This document shows positions 23,930-30,741 of a stretch of 64,000 nt of DNA, piece by piece. Position 1 is the stretch's first letter, and the number at the start of each line of letters is the position of its first letter. The notes under the pieces are model-generated. The model did no database searches, was not told the DNA's origin, and saw only the letters and a list, made by a program, of their open reading frames with translations. The translations under genes were made by a program, and so were the position numbers. The stretch comes from DATLGB01 sp963726825 (GTDB taxonomy: Bacteria > Actinomycetota > Thermoleophilia > Solirubrobacterales > Solirubrobacteraceae): NCBI GenBank assembly GCA_963726825.1, contig CAVSDT010000002.1:1674001-1738000 (forward strand), in the 5' to 3' direction.

Positions 23930-25672
23930 TCAGGCGAGGGCCGCCGCCAGGAAGCCCTCCACCCGGCGTCGGGACGGCGCCGGTTCGAGCTCGAGCGTCC
24001 GGGCGGGGTTCGCGGCCAGCCAGCCGCCGACGATGCGCACCTCCTGCAGCTCATCCGGGGCCAGCCAGCTGCCGAGGTCGCGACGGCGCGGGAGGGCGGG
24101 CGCGACGCCCGGGCCGCCGCCGGCGGCCGTCAGCGGCGGCAGGAGGCCGGCCGCCTTGAGCGCCTCGTCGGTGCGCTCGGCGACCTCGTCGCGGGCGGCC
24201 GGGAGACTCGCGCGGTCCACCACCCGGCCGCGGACGATCCACAGGGCGTCGCCGCGACCGCGGGCGGAGGGGTGCGGGGCGATCACGAGCCGCGCGCCCG
24301 CATGGACCGCACGCACGACGCCGCCGAGGCGCGACAGGAGGGTGGCGAGGCGCTCGCGCCGGCGGCGCAGGACCTCGGCGGCCTCGTAGCGCTGCTCGGC
24401 CACCGCGGCGGCGAACTGCCGGTCGACGTGGTCCAGCAGCGCGCTCGCTCCGTCGTCGGAGTCCACGAACGGGCGCAGCGCCAGCTCGAGGCGCTCCCGG
24501 TAGAGGTTGGGGTCCAGGTCGCCCAGGCACGGCGACAGGCAGCGGCCCATCTGGCCGTAGGCGGAGGGCCACTGGCGGCTGGGGAGCTTGCGGCCGCAGT
24601 GGCGCAGGCCGAACAGCGAGTTGAGCTGCTCGATCAGCTCCGCAGCGGCCGCCCGGCCATGGACGGGACCGATGCAGACGGCGTTGCCGGCGGCGGGCTC
24701 GCGCGCGACCTCGAGGACCGGGAAGGCGATGTCCAGGCGACAGCGGAGGTAGACCTGGCCGTCGGCATCGCGCACGTGCTTGACGTTGGCCGGCGGCTTG
24801 AGGGCGCGGATCAGCCGGTGCTCGAGCAGCAGGGCGCCGAGGTCGGACTCCGTCGGCTCGCAGTCGACGCTCTCGGCGTGGGCCGTCCACGGGGCGCCCC
24901 CGGTGAAGTGCGAGCGCGCGCGGGTGCGGACGTCGACGGACTTGCCGACGTACAGGGGATGACCGTCCGCGTCACGGAACACGTAGACCCCCGGTCCGCG
25001 GGGGAGCTCGCGCAGGTCCGGACGGCGCTCGACCGGCATGCGCAGCTTGGGCTGGCGCGGGCGCGGCGAGCGCTTGCGGGGCCCGAGCAGCTCGACGGCG
25101 TCGGCCACCGTCCCCGCGTTGGCGCACAGGCGCTTGAACAGGGCGCAGAAGACCTGCGCGCACAGCTCCGCGTCGGGCAGCGCCCGGTGGGTGACGCCGA
25201 CCTCGACGCCGAGGGCGTCGGCAAGGGTCGCCAGACCGCGCTTCTTCTGCAGCGGCGCGAGCTTGCGCGCCAGCGCGACCGTGCAGAGCACCGGCGGGTT
25301 CGGGTAGTCGAGCCCGGCCCGGTTGAACGCCTGGCGCAGCACGCCCGCGTCGAAGCGGGCGTTGTGGGCGACGAGCACCCGCCCGCGCATCAGGCGCGCG
25401 AGCCGCGGCAGCACGACCTCGGGCGGCGGCGCCCCGTCGAGCATCCCCTGGGTGATGCCGGTGAAGCGCTGGATGCCGGGGCTCAGGGGCGCGGAGACCC
25501 CGACGAGCGAGTCCCAGCGCTCGTGCAGCTCCCCGCCGCCGACCAGCACGGTGCCGACCTCCGTGAGCTCGCAGCGCTCACGCGCCAGGCCGTTGGTCTC
25601 GGTGTCGACGGCGAGGAACTCGGCACGGGCGAGCGGCGCGCCGAGGAGCTCTGCGGGGTCAAGCGAACACAC
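23930..25672 (-). CDS. DEDDh exonuclease fused to UvrC-like GIY-YIG nuclease
   Basis: A 580-residue two-nuclease fusion. Residues about 15-180 form a DnaQ-like 3'-5' exonuclease with FLAVDTETNGL, VLVAHNARFDAGVL and HRALPDAELC, giving all acidic residues and the His. From about 225 a GIY-YIG domain follows (GPGVYVFRDADGHPLYVGKS), then a UvrC middle region with a Cys-rich HCGRK...GRCLSPCLG and a UVR-like helix pair (HVDRQFAAAVAEQRYEAAEVL). The C-terminal RNase H-like endonuclease domain of UvrC is missing, as in Cho. Such fusions occur in actinobacteria and likely act in nucleotide excision repair. A LexA-like box overlaps the GTG start, so SOS control is expected. Confidence 0.9.
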   Translation of the reverse strand: MCSLDPAELLGAPLARAEFLAVDTETNGLARERCELTEVGTVLVGGGELHERWDSLVGVSAPLSPGIQRFTGITQGMLDGAPPPEVVLPRLARLMRGRVLVAHNARFDAGVLRQAFNRAGLDYPNPPVLCTVALARKLAPLQKKRGLATLADALGVEVGVTHRALPDAELCAQVFCALFKRLCANAGTVADAVELLGPRKRSPRPRQPKLRMPVERRPDLRELPRGPGVYVFRDADGHPLYVGKSVDVRTRARSHFTGGAPWTAHAESVDCEPTESDLGALLLEHRLIRALKPPANVKHVRDADGQVYLRCRLDIAFPVLEVAREPAAGNAVCIGPVHGRAAAAELIEQLNSLFGLRHCGRKLPSRQWPSAYGQMGRCLSPCLGDLDPNLYRERLELALRPFVDSDDGASALLDHVDRQFAAAVAEQRYEAAEVLRRRRERLATLLSRLGGVVRAVHAGARLVIAPHPSARGRGDALWIVRGRVVDRASLPAARDEVAERTDEALKAAGLLPPLTAAGGGPGVAPALPRRRDLGSWLAPDELQEVRIVGGWLAANPARTLELEPAPSRRRVEGFLAAALA

Positions 25673-25677
25673 ATTCG
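25664..25677. promoter_or_regulatory. LexA box, one mismatch
   Basis: CGAACACACATTCG matches CGAAC-N4-GTTCG with one mismatch in the second arm. It covers the GTG start of the exonuclease/GIY-YIG gene, the same start-proximal placement as the perfect boxes at 54468 and 56853. A TACACA hexamer on the minus strand lies 7 bases before the GTG. Confidence 0.7.
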
Positions 25678-25746
25678 GGTGTGTACGACCCGTGCCGGAC
25701 GTCATGCACCGGCGGTTGCGGTAGGTTCCGGCGCGGGAGAGGTCGA

Positions 25747-26169
25747 TTGACGCTTGCACGCATCGCATCAGCGCTGGTCATCGTCGCGCTCGCAGCCGCC
25801 GGCTGCGGCGGCGGGTCCAGCTACGCCAACGAGAAGCGGCCTCCGGCGCCGATCACGCTGACGGGGTCGATCGGCAAGGACGGCATCCGCATCTCGCCGA
25901 TGAAGATCGGGGCCGGCCCCATCGACCTGATCCTCGTCAACCTCACCGACCGCACGCAGCGCGTGACGGTCGAGTCCGACACGCTCGGGGCGGCCAAGGG
26001 CGGCCTCAAGCAGCAGACGGCGCCGATCAACCCGCAGGGCACCGCCAAGCTCCAGCTCGTCGTCGAGGAGGGCCGCTACCTCGTCCACGGGGGCGACGGG
26101 GCCCGGTCGACGACGCTGCGGGTGGGCAAGCCGCGCGAGTCCTCCCAGGACGACCTGCTGCTGCCCTGA
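25747..26169 (+). CDS. Small secreted lipoprotein, cupredoxin-like size
   Basis: A 140-residue lipoprotein of unknown function. The signal segment LARIASALVIVALAAAGCGGG ends in the lipobox AAGC. The mature part is predicted all-beta (ITLTGSIGKDGIRISPM, DLILVNLTDRTQRVTVES, KLQLVVEEGRYLVHGGDGARSTTLRVG), with the look of a cupredoxin-type or immunoglobulin-like fold. The copper ligands Cys/Met/His are not obvious. The start is TTG, supported by GGGAGAGG four bases upstream; a TAGGTT hexamer at 25722 gives a short leader. It overlaps corA by one base (TGATG), so the two are coupled. Confidence 0.8.
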   Translation: MTLARIASALVIVALAAAGCGGGSSYANEKRPPAPITLTGSIGKDGIRISPMKIGAGPIDLILVNLTDRTQRVTVESDTLGAAKGGLKQQTAPINPQGTAKLQLVVEEGRYLVHGGDGARSTTLRVGKPRESSQDDLLLP

Positions 26170-27098
26170 TGGAGGTCCTCGCTTCGGTCGACGCCGACCG
26201 GATGCGGCGGCTGGTCGCCGAGGACCACTTCTTCTGGCTCGACCTCGCCGACGGCGACCTGCACGGCGCGGATGAGCTGCTCGGCCTGCACCCGGCCGCG
26301 GTGGAGGACACCAACGAGTGGGGCCAGCTCCCGAAGCTCGACTCCTACGAGGACCACCTGCTGCTGGTGTTCTTCTCGGCCCGGATCACCGCCGAGGACG
26401 CCGCGGAGCCGATCGAGGTCCACGTCTACATCTCGGGCTCGTGGATCGTCACCGTCCGCCGCTGCCCGACCCCGCTGGACCGGCTGCGCGAGCGCCTCGC
26501 CGGCACCAAGCTCGCCGCCGAGGACGAGATCGTCTACCTCGTCCTGGACGCGATCATGGACGGCTGGGACCCCGTCGTGAACCAGCTCGACGTCTGGGTC
26601 GACGACCTCGAAGGCCTCGTGCTCGACCGTCCCCGCCAGTCGCAGCTGCGCACGATCTACTTCCGCAAGCAGGCGGTCAACGACCTCCTGCGCCACATCT
26701 ACCCCCAGCAGACGCGCTATCCCGCCGCGGTGGACGCGATCGAGCACCTGCCCGGCATCATGCGCGGCTCACGGGAGTGGCTGCTCGACGTCACCTCCCA
26801 CCTGGACATGGTCCACTCGGACCTGCGCCGCATCCAGGCCGACCTCAACGACCTGACGCAGTCGTTCTTCAACGCCAACGCCAACCGCCTGAACCGGACC
26901 GCCACCCGGATCAGCGTCGCAGGCGTGTTCTTCCTGATCTGGACGCTCGTGACGGGCTTCTTCGGCCAGAACTTCCGCTTCCTGACCGATCACATCGCCT
27001 CCAAGACCGCCTTCATCGGCTACGAACTGGGCGCGCTGGTGCTCCCGAGCCTGGTCCTCGGCGTCCTGCTGTGGCGACGTCGCGCCGATTGGTGGTGA
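26169..27098 (+). CDS. corA: CorA-like divalent metal transporter
   Basis: Mg2+ (or Co2+/Ni2+) channel of the CorA/MIT superfamily, inner membrane, homopentamer in known members. The 309 residues have the cytoplasmic alpha/beta domain, the long stalk helix (SHLDMVHSDLRRIQADLNDLTQSFF) and two C-terminal transmembrane helices at about 250-270 and 285-303. The pore loop reads TGFFGQNF. The usual GMN tripeptide is therefore GQN here, a variant that may alter selectivity or gating. It is translationally coupled to the small lipoprotein upstream. Confidence 0.9.
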   Translation: MEVLASVDADRMRRLVAEDHFFWLDLADGDLHGADELLGLHPAAVEDTNEWGQLPKLDSYEDHLLLVFFSARITAEDAAEPIEVHVYISGSWIVTVRRCPTPLDRLRERLAGTKLAAEDEIVYLVLDAIMDGWDPVVNQLDVWVDDLEGLVLDRPRQSQLRTIYFRKQAVNDLLRHIYPQQTRYPAAVDAIEHLPGIMRGSREWLLDVTSHLDMVHSDLRRIQADLNDLTQSFFNANANRLNRTATRISVAGVFFLIWTLVTGFFGQNFRFLTDHIASKTAFIGYELGALVLPSLVLGVLLWRRRADWW

Positions 27099-27105
27099 AC
27101 GCCGG

Positions 27106-27111
27106 TAGGAT
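27106..27111 (+). promoter_or_regulatory. -10 hexamer TAGGAT before ccr
   Basis: TAGGAT ends 9 bases before the ccr ATG, in the 22-base gap after corA. It is identical to the hexamers at 10261 and 34095. Confidence 0.5.
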
Positions 27112-27120
27112 CCCGCGGCG

Positions 27121-28377
27121 ATGACGATCGACCTCAAGGCCGTTTCGAACCTCGACGTGGAACCCGGGGAGCTGCCCGCCAAGATGGCAGCCTGGGTCAT
27201 CCGGGAGGAGCGCTTCGGTGAGCCGGTAGACGCCTTCCAGGTCGAGGAGATCGAGGTACCGGAGCCCGGAGCCTTCGAGGTCATCGTCAAGGTGATGGCC
27301 GCCGGCGTCAACTACAACAACGTCTGGGCGGCCCTCGGCCTCCCCATCTCGGTGATGAAGTACGGCGACCACCCCGAGTTCGGCCACCACATCGGCGGCT
27401 CCGACGCCTCCGGGATCGTCTGGAAGGTCGGCCCCGGCGTCACGCGCTGGTCGGTCGGCGACGAGGTCATCATCCACTGCAACCAGACCTCCTACGAGGA
27501 CCCGGAGGTCCACGGCCTGGACCCGATGGCCGCGCCGTCGCAGCGGATCTGGGGCTACGAGACGACCTGGGGCTCCTTCGCGCAGTTCACGAAGGTCCAG
27601 GCCCAGCAGCTGATCCCCAAGCCGACGAACCTCACCTGGGAGGAGGCGGCCTCCTACGGGCTCGTCTACTTCACGGCCTACCGCATGCTCTTCACCCGCT
27701 GCAACATCCAGGCGGGCGACAAGGTCCTGATCTGGGGCGCGGCCGGCGGCCTCGGCGTCTTCGCCACGCAGCTGTGCAAGCTCGCGGGCGCGGAGTCGGT
27801 CGGCGTCGTGTCCTCGGCGGAGAAGGGCGAGCTCGTCAAGCAGCTCGGCGCGTCCGACTTCATCGACCGCAACGAGTTCACGGGCATGATGCGCACCGGC
27901 ACCGAGACGCCGGAGGAGGACAAGGCGCGCTTCAAGGTCTCGCGCGAGTTCTCCAAGAAGGTCGCCTCGATCCTCGGCGATCAGCCGAACATCGTCTTCG
28001 AGCACGTCGGCACGGCGACCTTCCCGACCTCGGTCTACACGGTCAAGCCGTTCGGCAAGGTCGTCATCTGCGCCGGCACGACCGGGTTCAACCTCGACTT
28101 CGACGTCCGCTACCTGTGGATGAAGCAGAAGGAGATCATCGGCTCGCACTTCGCCAACGCGTGGGAGTGCAACAAGGCCAACGAGCTCGTCGAGCGTGGT
28201 CTGGTGCGCCCGGTCCTGTGGCGGACGATGCCGTTCGAGGGCGTCGGGGAAGCCCACCAGCTGATGCGCGACAACCAGCACCTCGGCAAGATCTCGATCC
28301 TGGTCGGGGCAGAGAAGGAAGGCCTCGGCAAGACCGCCGACGGTCCCGGAGCGATCTACGCGGAGGTGGGTGCCTGA
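27121..28377 (+). CDS. ccr: Crotonyl-CoA carboxylase/reductase
   Basis: Converts crotonyl-CoA + CO2 + NADPH to (2S)-ethylmalonyl-CoA, the key step of the ethylmalonyl-CoA pathway. The 418-residue zinc-less MDR-family protein has VNYNNVWAALGLPISV, the EFGHHIGGSDASG loop, SYEDPEVHGLDPM, WGAAGGLGVFATQLCKLAG for NADP binding and VFEHVGTATFPTSVYTVKPFGKVVICAGTTG, read in pieces that match Ccr rather than plain enoyl reductases. FEHVG and the substrate-side GTTG fit the known CO2 and CoA sites. It heads an operon with the small protein at 28377 and lies close to meaA and meaB. Confidence 0.95.
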   Translation: MTIDLKAVSNLDVEPGELPAKMAAWVIREERFGEPVDAFQVEEIEVPEPGAFEVIVKVMAAGVNYNNVWAALGLPISVMKYGDHPEFGHHIGGSDASGIVWKVGPGVTRWSVGDEVIIHCNQTSYEDPEVHGLDPMAAPSQRIWGYETTWGSFAQFTKVQAQQLIPKPTNLTWEEAASYGLVYFTAYRMLFTRCNIQAGDKVLIWGAAGGLGVFATQLCKLAGAESVGVVSSAEKGELVKQLGASDFIDRNEFTGMMRTGTETPEEDKARFKVSREFSKKVASILGDQPNIVFEHVGTATFPTSVYTVKPFGKVVICAGTTGFNLDFDVRYLWMKQKEIIGSHFANAWECNKANELVERGLVRPVLWRTMPFEGVGEAHQLMRDNQHLGKISILVGAEKEGLGKTADGPGAIYAEVGA

Positions 28378-28745
28378 TGGCCCGCGGAATGGTGCACATC
28401 CCTTGGTACGCGACCTTCTTCCGGGGTGACCGCTTCGAGGACGCCCTTCGGGAGATCGCCCCCGTCGCCCGTCGCTACGGGGCGACGGACTACGCCGTCT
28501 ACCGCTCGCGCGACGACCGGTACAAGTTCCTGCAGACGGTCTCCTTCGACTCGAAGATCGAGTGGGAGAAGTACTGGAACGGTCCGGAGTTCATCGACTG
28601 GCGCGAGGAGCACTCGAGCTGGTACCAGGTCCCGGTCCTCTACGTCTGGAACGACGTCGTCACGGAGGCGTGGGGCCTCGGCCGCCACGATGCCGACGCC
28701 CAGACCGCCGGCGCCAACACGACCGTCGCCGGCGCCGACTCCTAG
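28377..28745 (+). CDS. Small protein coupled to ccr, possible ABM-type fold
   Basis: A 122-residue protein. The first 95 residues have a ferredoxin-like (dimeric alpha+beta barrel) pattern: MVHIPWYATFFRGDRF, DYAVYRSRDDRYKFLQTVSF and EWEKYWNGPEFIDWREEHSSWYQVPVLYVW. The tail is Ala/Thr-rich. It resembles antibiotic-biosynthesis-monooxygenase-type barrels, but no catalytic residue can be named. The ATG overlaps the ccr stop as TGATG, so the two are made together, perhaps at matched levels. A role as a Ccr accessory or a pathway dimerisation protein is speculation. Confidence 0.8.
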   Translation: MARGMVHIPWYATFFRGDRFEDALREIAPVARRYGATDYAVYRSRDDRYKFLQTVSFDSKIEWEKYWNGPEFIDWREEHSSWYQVPVLYVWNDVVTEAWGLGRHDADAQTAGANTTVAGADS

Positions 28746-29608
28746 CCCGTCACGCGGAAGCCGAGCCGGGCGACCGGCTCGGCCGGCCGGGCCTCGTCGG
28801 CCCCGTACAGCACCACGGCCTTCTGCCCGCCGCGGCAGAAGCCGCCCTTCGGGGCCCGCAGGCCGACCTTGACCCGGTCCCCCTTGCGCACCCGGTCCCC
28901 GGGGCCCGGGAAGCGGGTGAGGACGACCGGCCCGCCCGTGCAACCCGGCGTCGCGTCGGCCGCGCGCGGCGTGATGAGCAGGACCCGGTAGGCGCCGGCG
29001 CGCCCGCTGCGCGGCACCGTCATGCGCAGCTTGGGCAGTCCGCGGTGGCGGACCTTCGCGGGCCGGGGGGTCACGCGCACCGCGGGCGCGCCGGCCAGCC
29101 GGGCGCTCTCGCAGCCGATCAGGACGTCGGCGCGGTCGCCGCGGACGGTGTCGTCCCCGAGGCCGCAGTCCACGACCTCGGCCACGCCGTCGCGGCTGTC
29201 GATCGTGTCGTCGCCCGCGCCGGCGGCGAAGGCGTCGACACCGGCGCCGCCGGTGAGGCGGTCGTTGAGGGCCGAGCCGAGCACGACGTCGGAGCCGGCC
29301 TCGCCGTAGGCGATGCCGCCGCCCGTCCCGATCGCGAGCGTGTCGTCGCCGCGACCGCCGAACAGGCACGTCGCGCGGGTCGGCGAGCCCGACAGGGTGT
29401 CGTCGCCCGCCAGGCCCCACAGGCGCGTGGCGCGGAACGGGGCCTGCGCGGTGTCGTCGCCGTTGGAGAGGACGAGGTCGGAGAAGGAGCTCGAGGCGCA
29501 GGCCTGCGGTGGGCTGCCGACGCGGAAGCTCGGCGGGCCGGCGGCATGCGCGGCGGTGGCGCTGAGCCCGAACGCGACGGCGGCGGCCGTGGCGACGGCC
29601 CGCCTCAC
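28742..29608 (-). CDS. Secreted RTX-type calcium-binding repeat protein
   Basis: Exported 288-residue protein. A signal peptide of about 22 residues (FGLSATAAHA) precedes nonapeptide-like repeats that bind calcium in RTX proteins: LAGDDTLSGSP, GGRGDDTLAIG, GGAGVDAFAAGAGDDTI and GLGDDTVRGDRADVLIG. The C-terminal 110 residues are a separate beta domain with Arg/Lys-rich stretches and two cysteine pairs. No protease or lipase domain is present, so it is probably a surface or matrix protein. It is the last of a coupled three-gene unit after clpS, an odd partner, and ends against the convergent small protein of the ccr unit. Confidence 0.8.
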   Translation of the reverse strand: MRRAVATAAAVAFGLSATAAHAAGPPSFRVGSPPQACASSSFSDLVLSNGDDTAQAPFRATRLWGLAGDDTLSGSPTRATCLFGGRGDDTLAIGTGGGIAYGEAGSDVVLGSALNDRLTGGAGVDAFAAGAGDDTIDSRDGVAEVVDCGLGDDTVRGDRADVLIGCESARLAGAPAVRVTPRPAKVRHRGLPKLRMTVPRSGRAGAYRVLLITPRAADATPGCTGGPVVLTRFPGPGDRVRKGDRVKVGLRAPKGGFCRGGQKAVVLYGADEARPAEPVARLGFRVTG

Positions 29609-29895
29609 CCCTGCTCCAGCGGGGCCATGGTCAGGCCGGAGTCGCGCAGCTGCTGCCAGTAGAGCTCCGCGATCTCCTTCTCGCCGCTCCAGACCGTGGC
29701 CAGCCCGCTGCGGTCGATCCGCTCGGCCAGCCGGTACCCCGCGTCCAGCGACACGCCCGGGATGAAGCGGGCGAGGACGATCGCGACGTGGTCGAAGGTG
29801 TTGTGGTCGTCGTTGAGGACGATGACGCGCCATGCGCCCCCCAACCCCGAGCCGGGCCCGTCGATGCGGGGACGCTCGATGGTCTGGCCGGTCAC
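29605..29895 (-). CDS. clpS: ClpS-like adaptor of the Clp protease
   Basis: Delivers N-degron substrates to ClpAP or ClpCP. The 96 residues show the ClpS core: a short basic N-terminus, WRVIVLNDDHNTFDHVAIVLARFIPG in place of the usual VxLhNDD-x-TxxxV binding strand, and the second helix GLATVWSGEKEIAELYWQQL. The DD(D/H) pair that binds the substrate alpha-amino group is kept. It is joined by GTGA overlaps to a metallo-beta-lactamase-fold gene upstream and to a secreted repeat protein downstream. No clpA or clpC is present in the window. Confidence 0.88.
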   Translation of the reverse strand: MTGQTIERPRIDGPGSGLGGAWRVIVLNDDHNTFDHVAIVLARFIPGVSLDAGYRLAERIDRSGLATVWSGEKEIAELYWQQLRDSGLTMAPLEQG

Positions 29896-30722
29896 TGCTT
29901 CGACCACCAGCGCGACAGGCCGAGCCAGATGTGCTCGAACGGGACGGCGTTGGCGTAGGCCTCGAAGGTCGCGACGTCGGTGCGCGCGGAGATGTCGTCG
30001 CGGGCGACGGTGACGTAGGCGTCCTGCTCGAGGTCCTTGACCAGGTCGCGTTCGGCGTGGAGCGCGTCGCGGCAGCCCTCGAGCTGCGCCTCGACGGCGA
30101 GGCCCTCCCCGAAGTGGGTCAGGGCGAGCGCCCGCGGCGACCAGGCCTTGACCGTGTCCAGCGACGTCTCCCAGGCGGCGATGTCGACGTCCGGCGGCGG
30201 GGTGGGCGCCAGCACGATGTCCGAGGGCGCGATCCGCACCCCCGCGACGTCGCCGACGAAGGCCGTCCCGGTCGCCTCGTGGAGGAACGAGACGTGATGG
30301 GAGGCGTGCCCGGGCGTGTACGCGACCCGGAAGGCCCCCTCCAGGAGGGTCTCCCCGCCCGTGAGCGCGGTCACGTTGGACTCGGGCACCGGGACCACCT
30401 CGCCCCACAGCCGGTCGAACGCGTCGCCGTAGAGGCGGCGGGCGCTCGAGACCAGGCGCTCGGGGTCGATCATGTGCCGGGCACCGCGCTCGTGCACGAA
30501 GACGGGGACGTCCGGCCAGCGCTGCAGCAGGCGTCCGGTGGCCCCGGCGTGGTCGAAGTGGATGTGCGTCAGGAGGATCGCGCGCGGCTCGAAGCCGTCC
30601 CCCAGCCCCGCCAACAGCGTGTCGACGGTGCTCTCGGGACCCGGATCGACGAGGACGTCATCGTGTTCCCAGGTGGCGATCACGCGGTCGCGGCCCTGGT
30701 GACGGAGGTCGATCACGCGCAC
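29892..30722 (-). CDS. Metallo-beta-lactamase-fold hydrolase
   Basis: Zinc hydrolase of 276 residues. The HxHxDH motif is THIHFDHAG; later ligands are in YTPGHASHHV, GDVAG and LTHFGEG. The relatives suggested are glyoxalase-II-like or quorum-lactonase-like MBL proteins, but the substrate is unknown. The GTG start (VRVIDLRHQGRDRVI) is chosen because homologues begin at this strand and because TATCTT ends 7 bases before it. An in-frame ATG at 30743 would overlap the meaA start and is less likely. It is the first gene of the MBL - clpS - RTX unit. Confidence 0.88.
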   Translation of the reverse strand: MRVIDLRHQGRDRVIATWEHDDVLVDPGPESTVDTLLAGLGDGFEPRAILLTHIHFDHAGATGRLLQRWPDVPVFVHERGARHMIDPERLVSSARRLYGDAFDRLWGEVVPVPESNVTALTGGETLLEGAFRVAYTPGHASHHVSFLHEATGTAFVGDVAGVRIAPSDIVLAPTPPPDVDIAAWETSLDTVKAWSPRALALTHFGEGLAVEAQLEGCRDALHAERDLVKDLEQDAYVTVARDDISARTDVATFEAYANAVPFEHIWLGLSRWWSKQ

Positions 30723-30728
30723 CCCTGC

Positions 30729-30735
30729 GAAGATA
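30729..30735. promoter_or_regulatory. Overlapping divergent -10 hexamers (MBL / meaA)
   Basis: The minus-strand TATCTT (30735-30730) ends 7 bases before the GTG of the hydrolase. On the plus strand GAAGAT (30729-30734) ends 7 bases before the meaA ATG, but lacks the first T of TANNNT. The two hexamers lie almost exactly on top of each other in a 19-base intergenic region. Confidence 0.45.
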
Positions 30736-30741
30736 CCGCGC

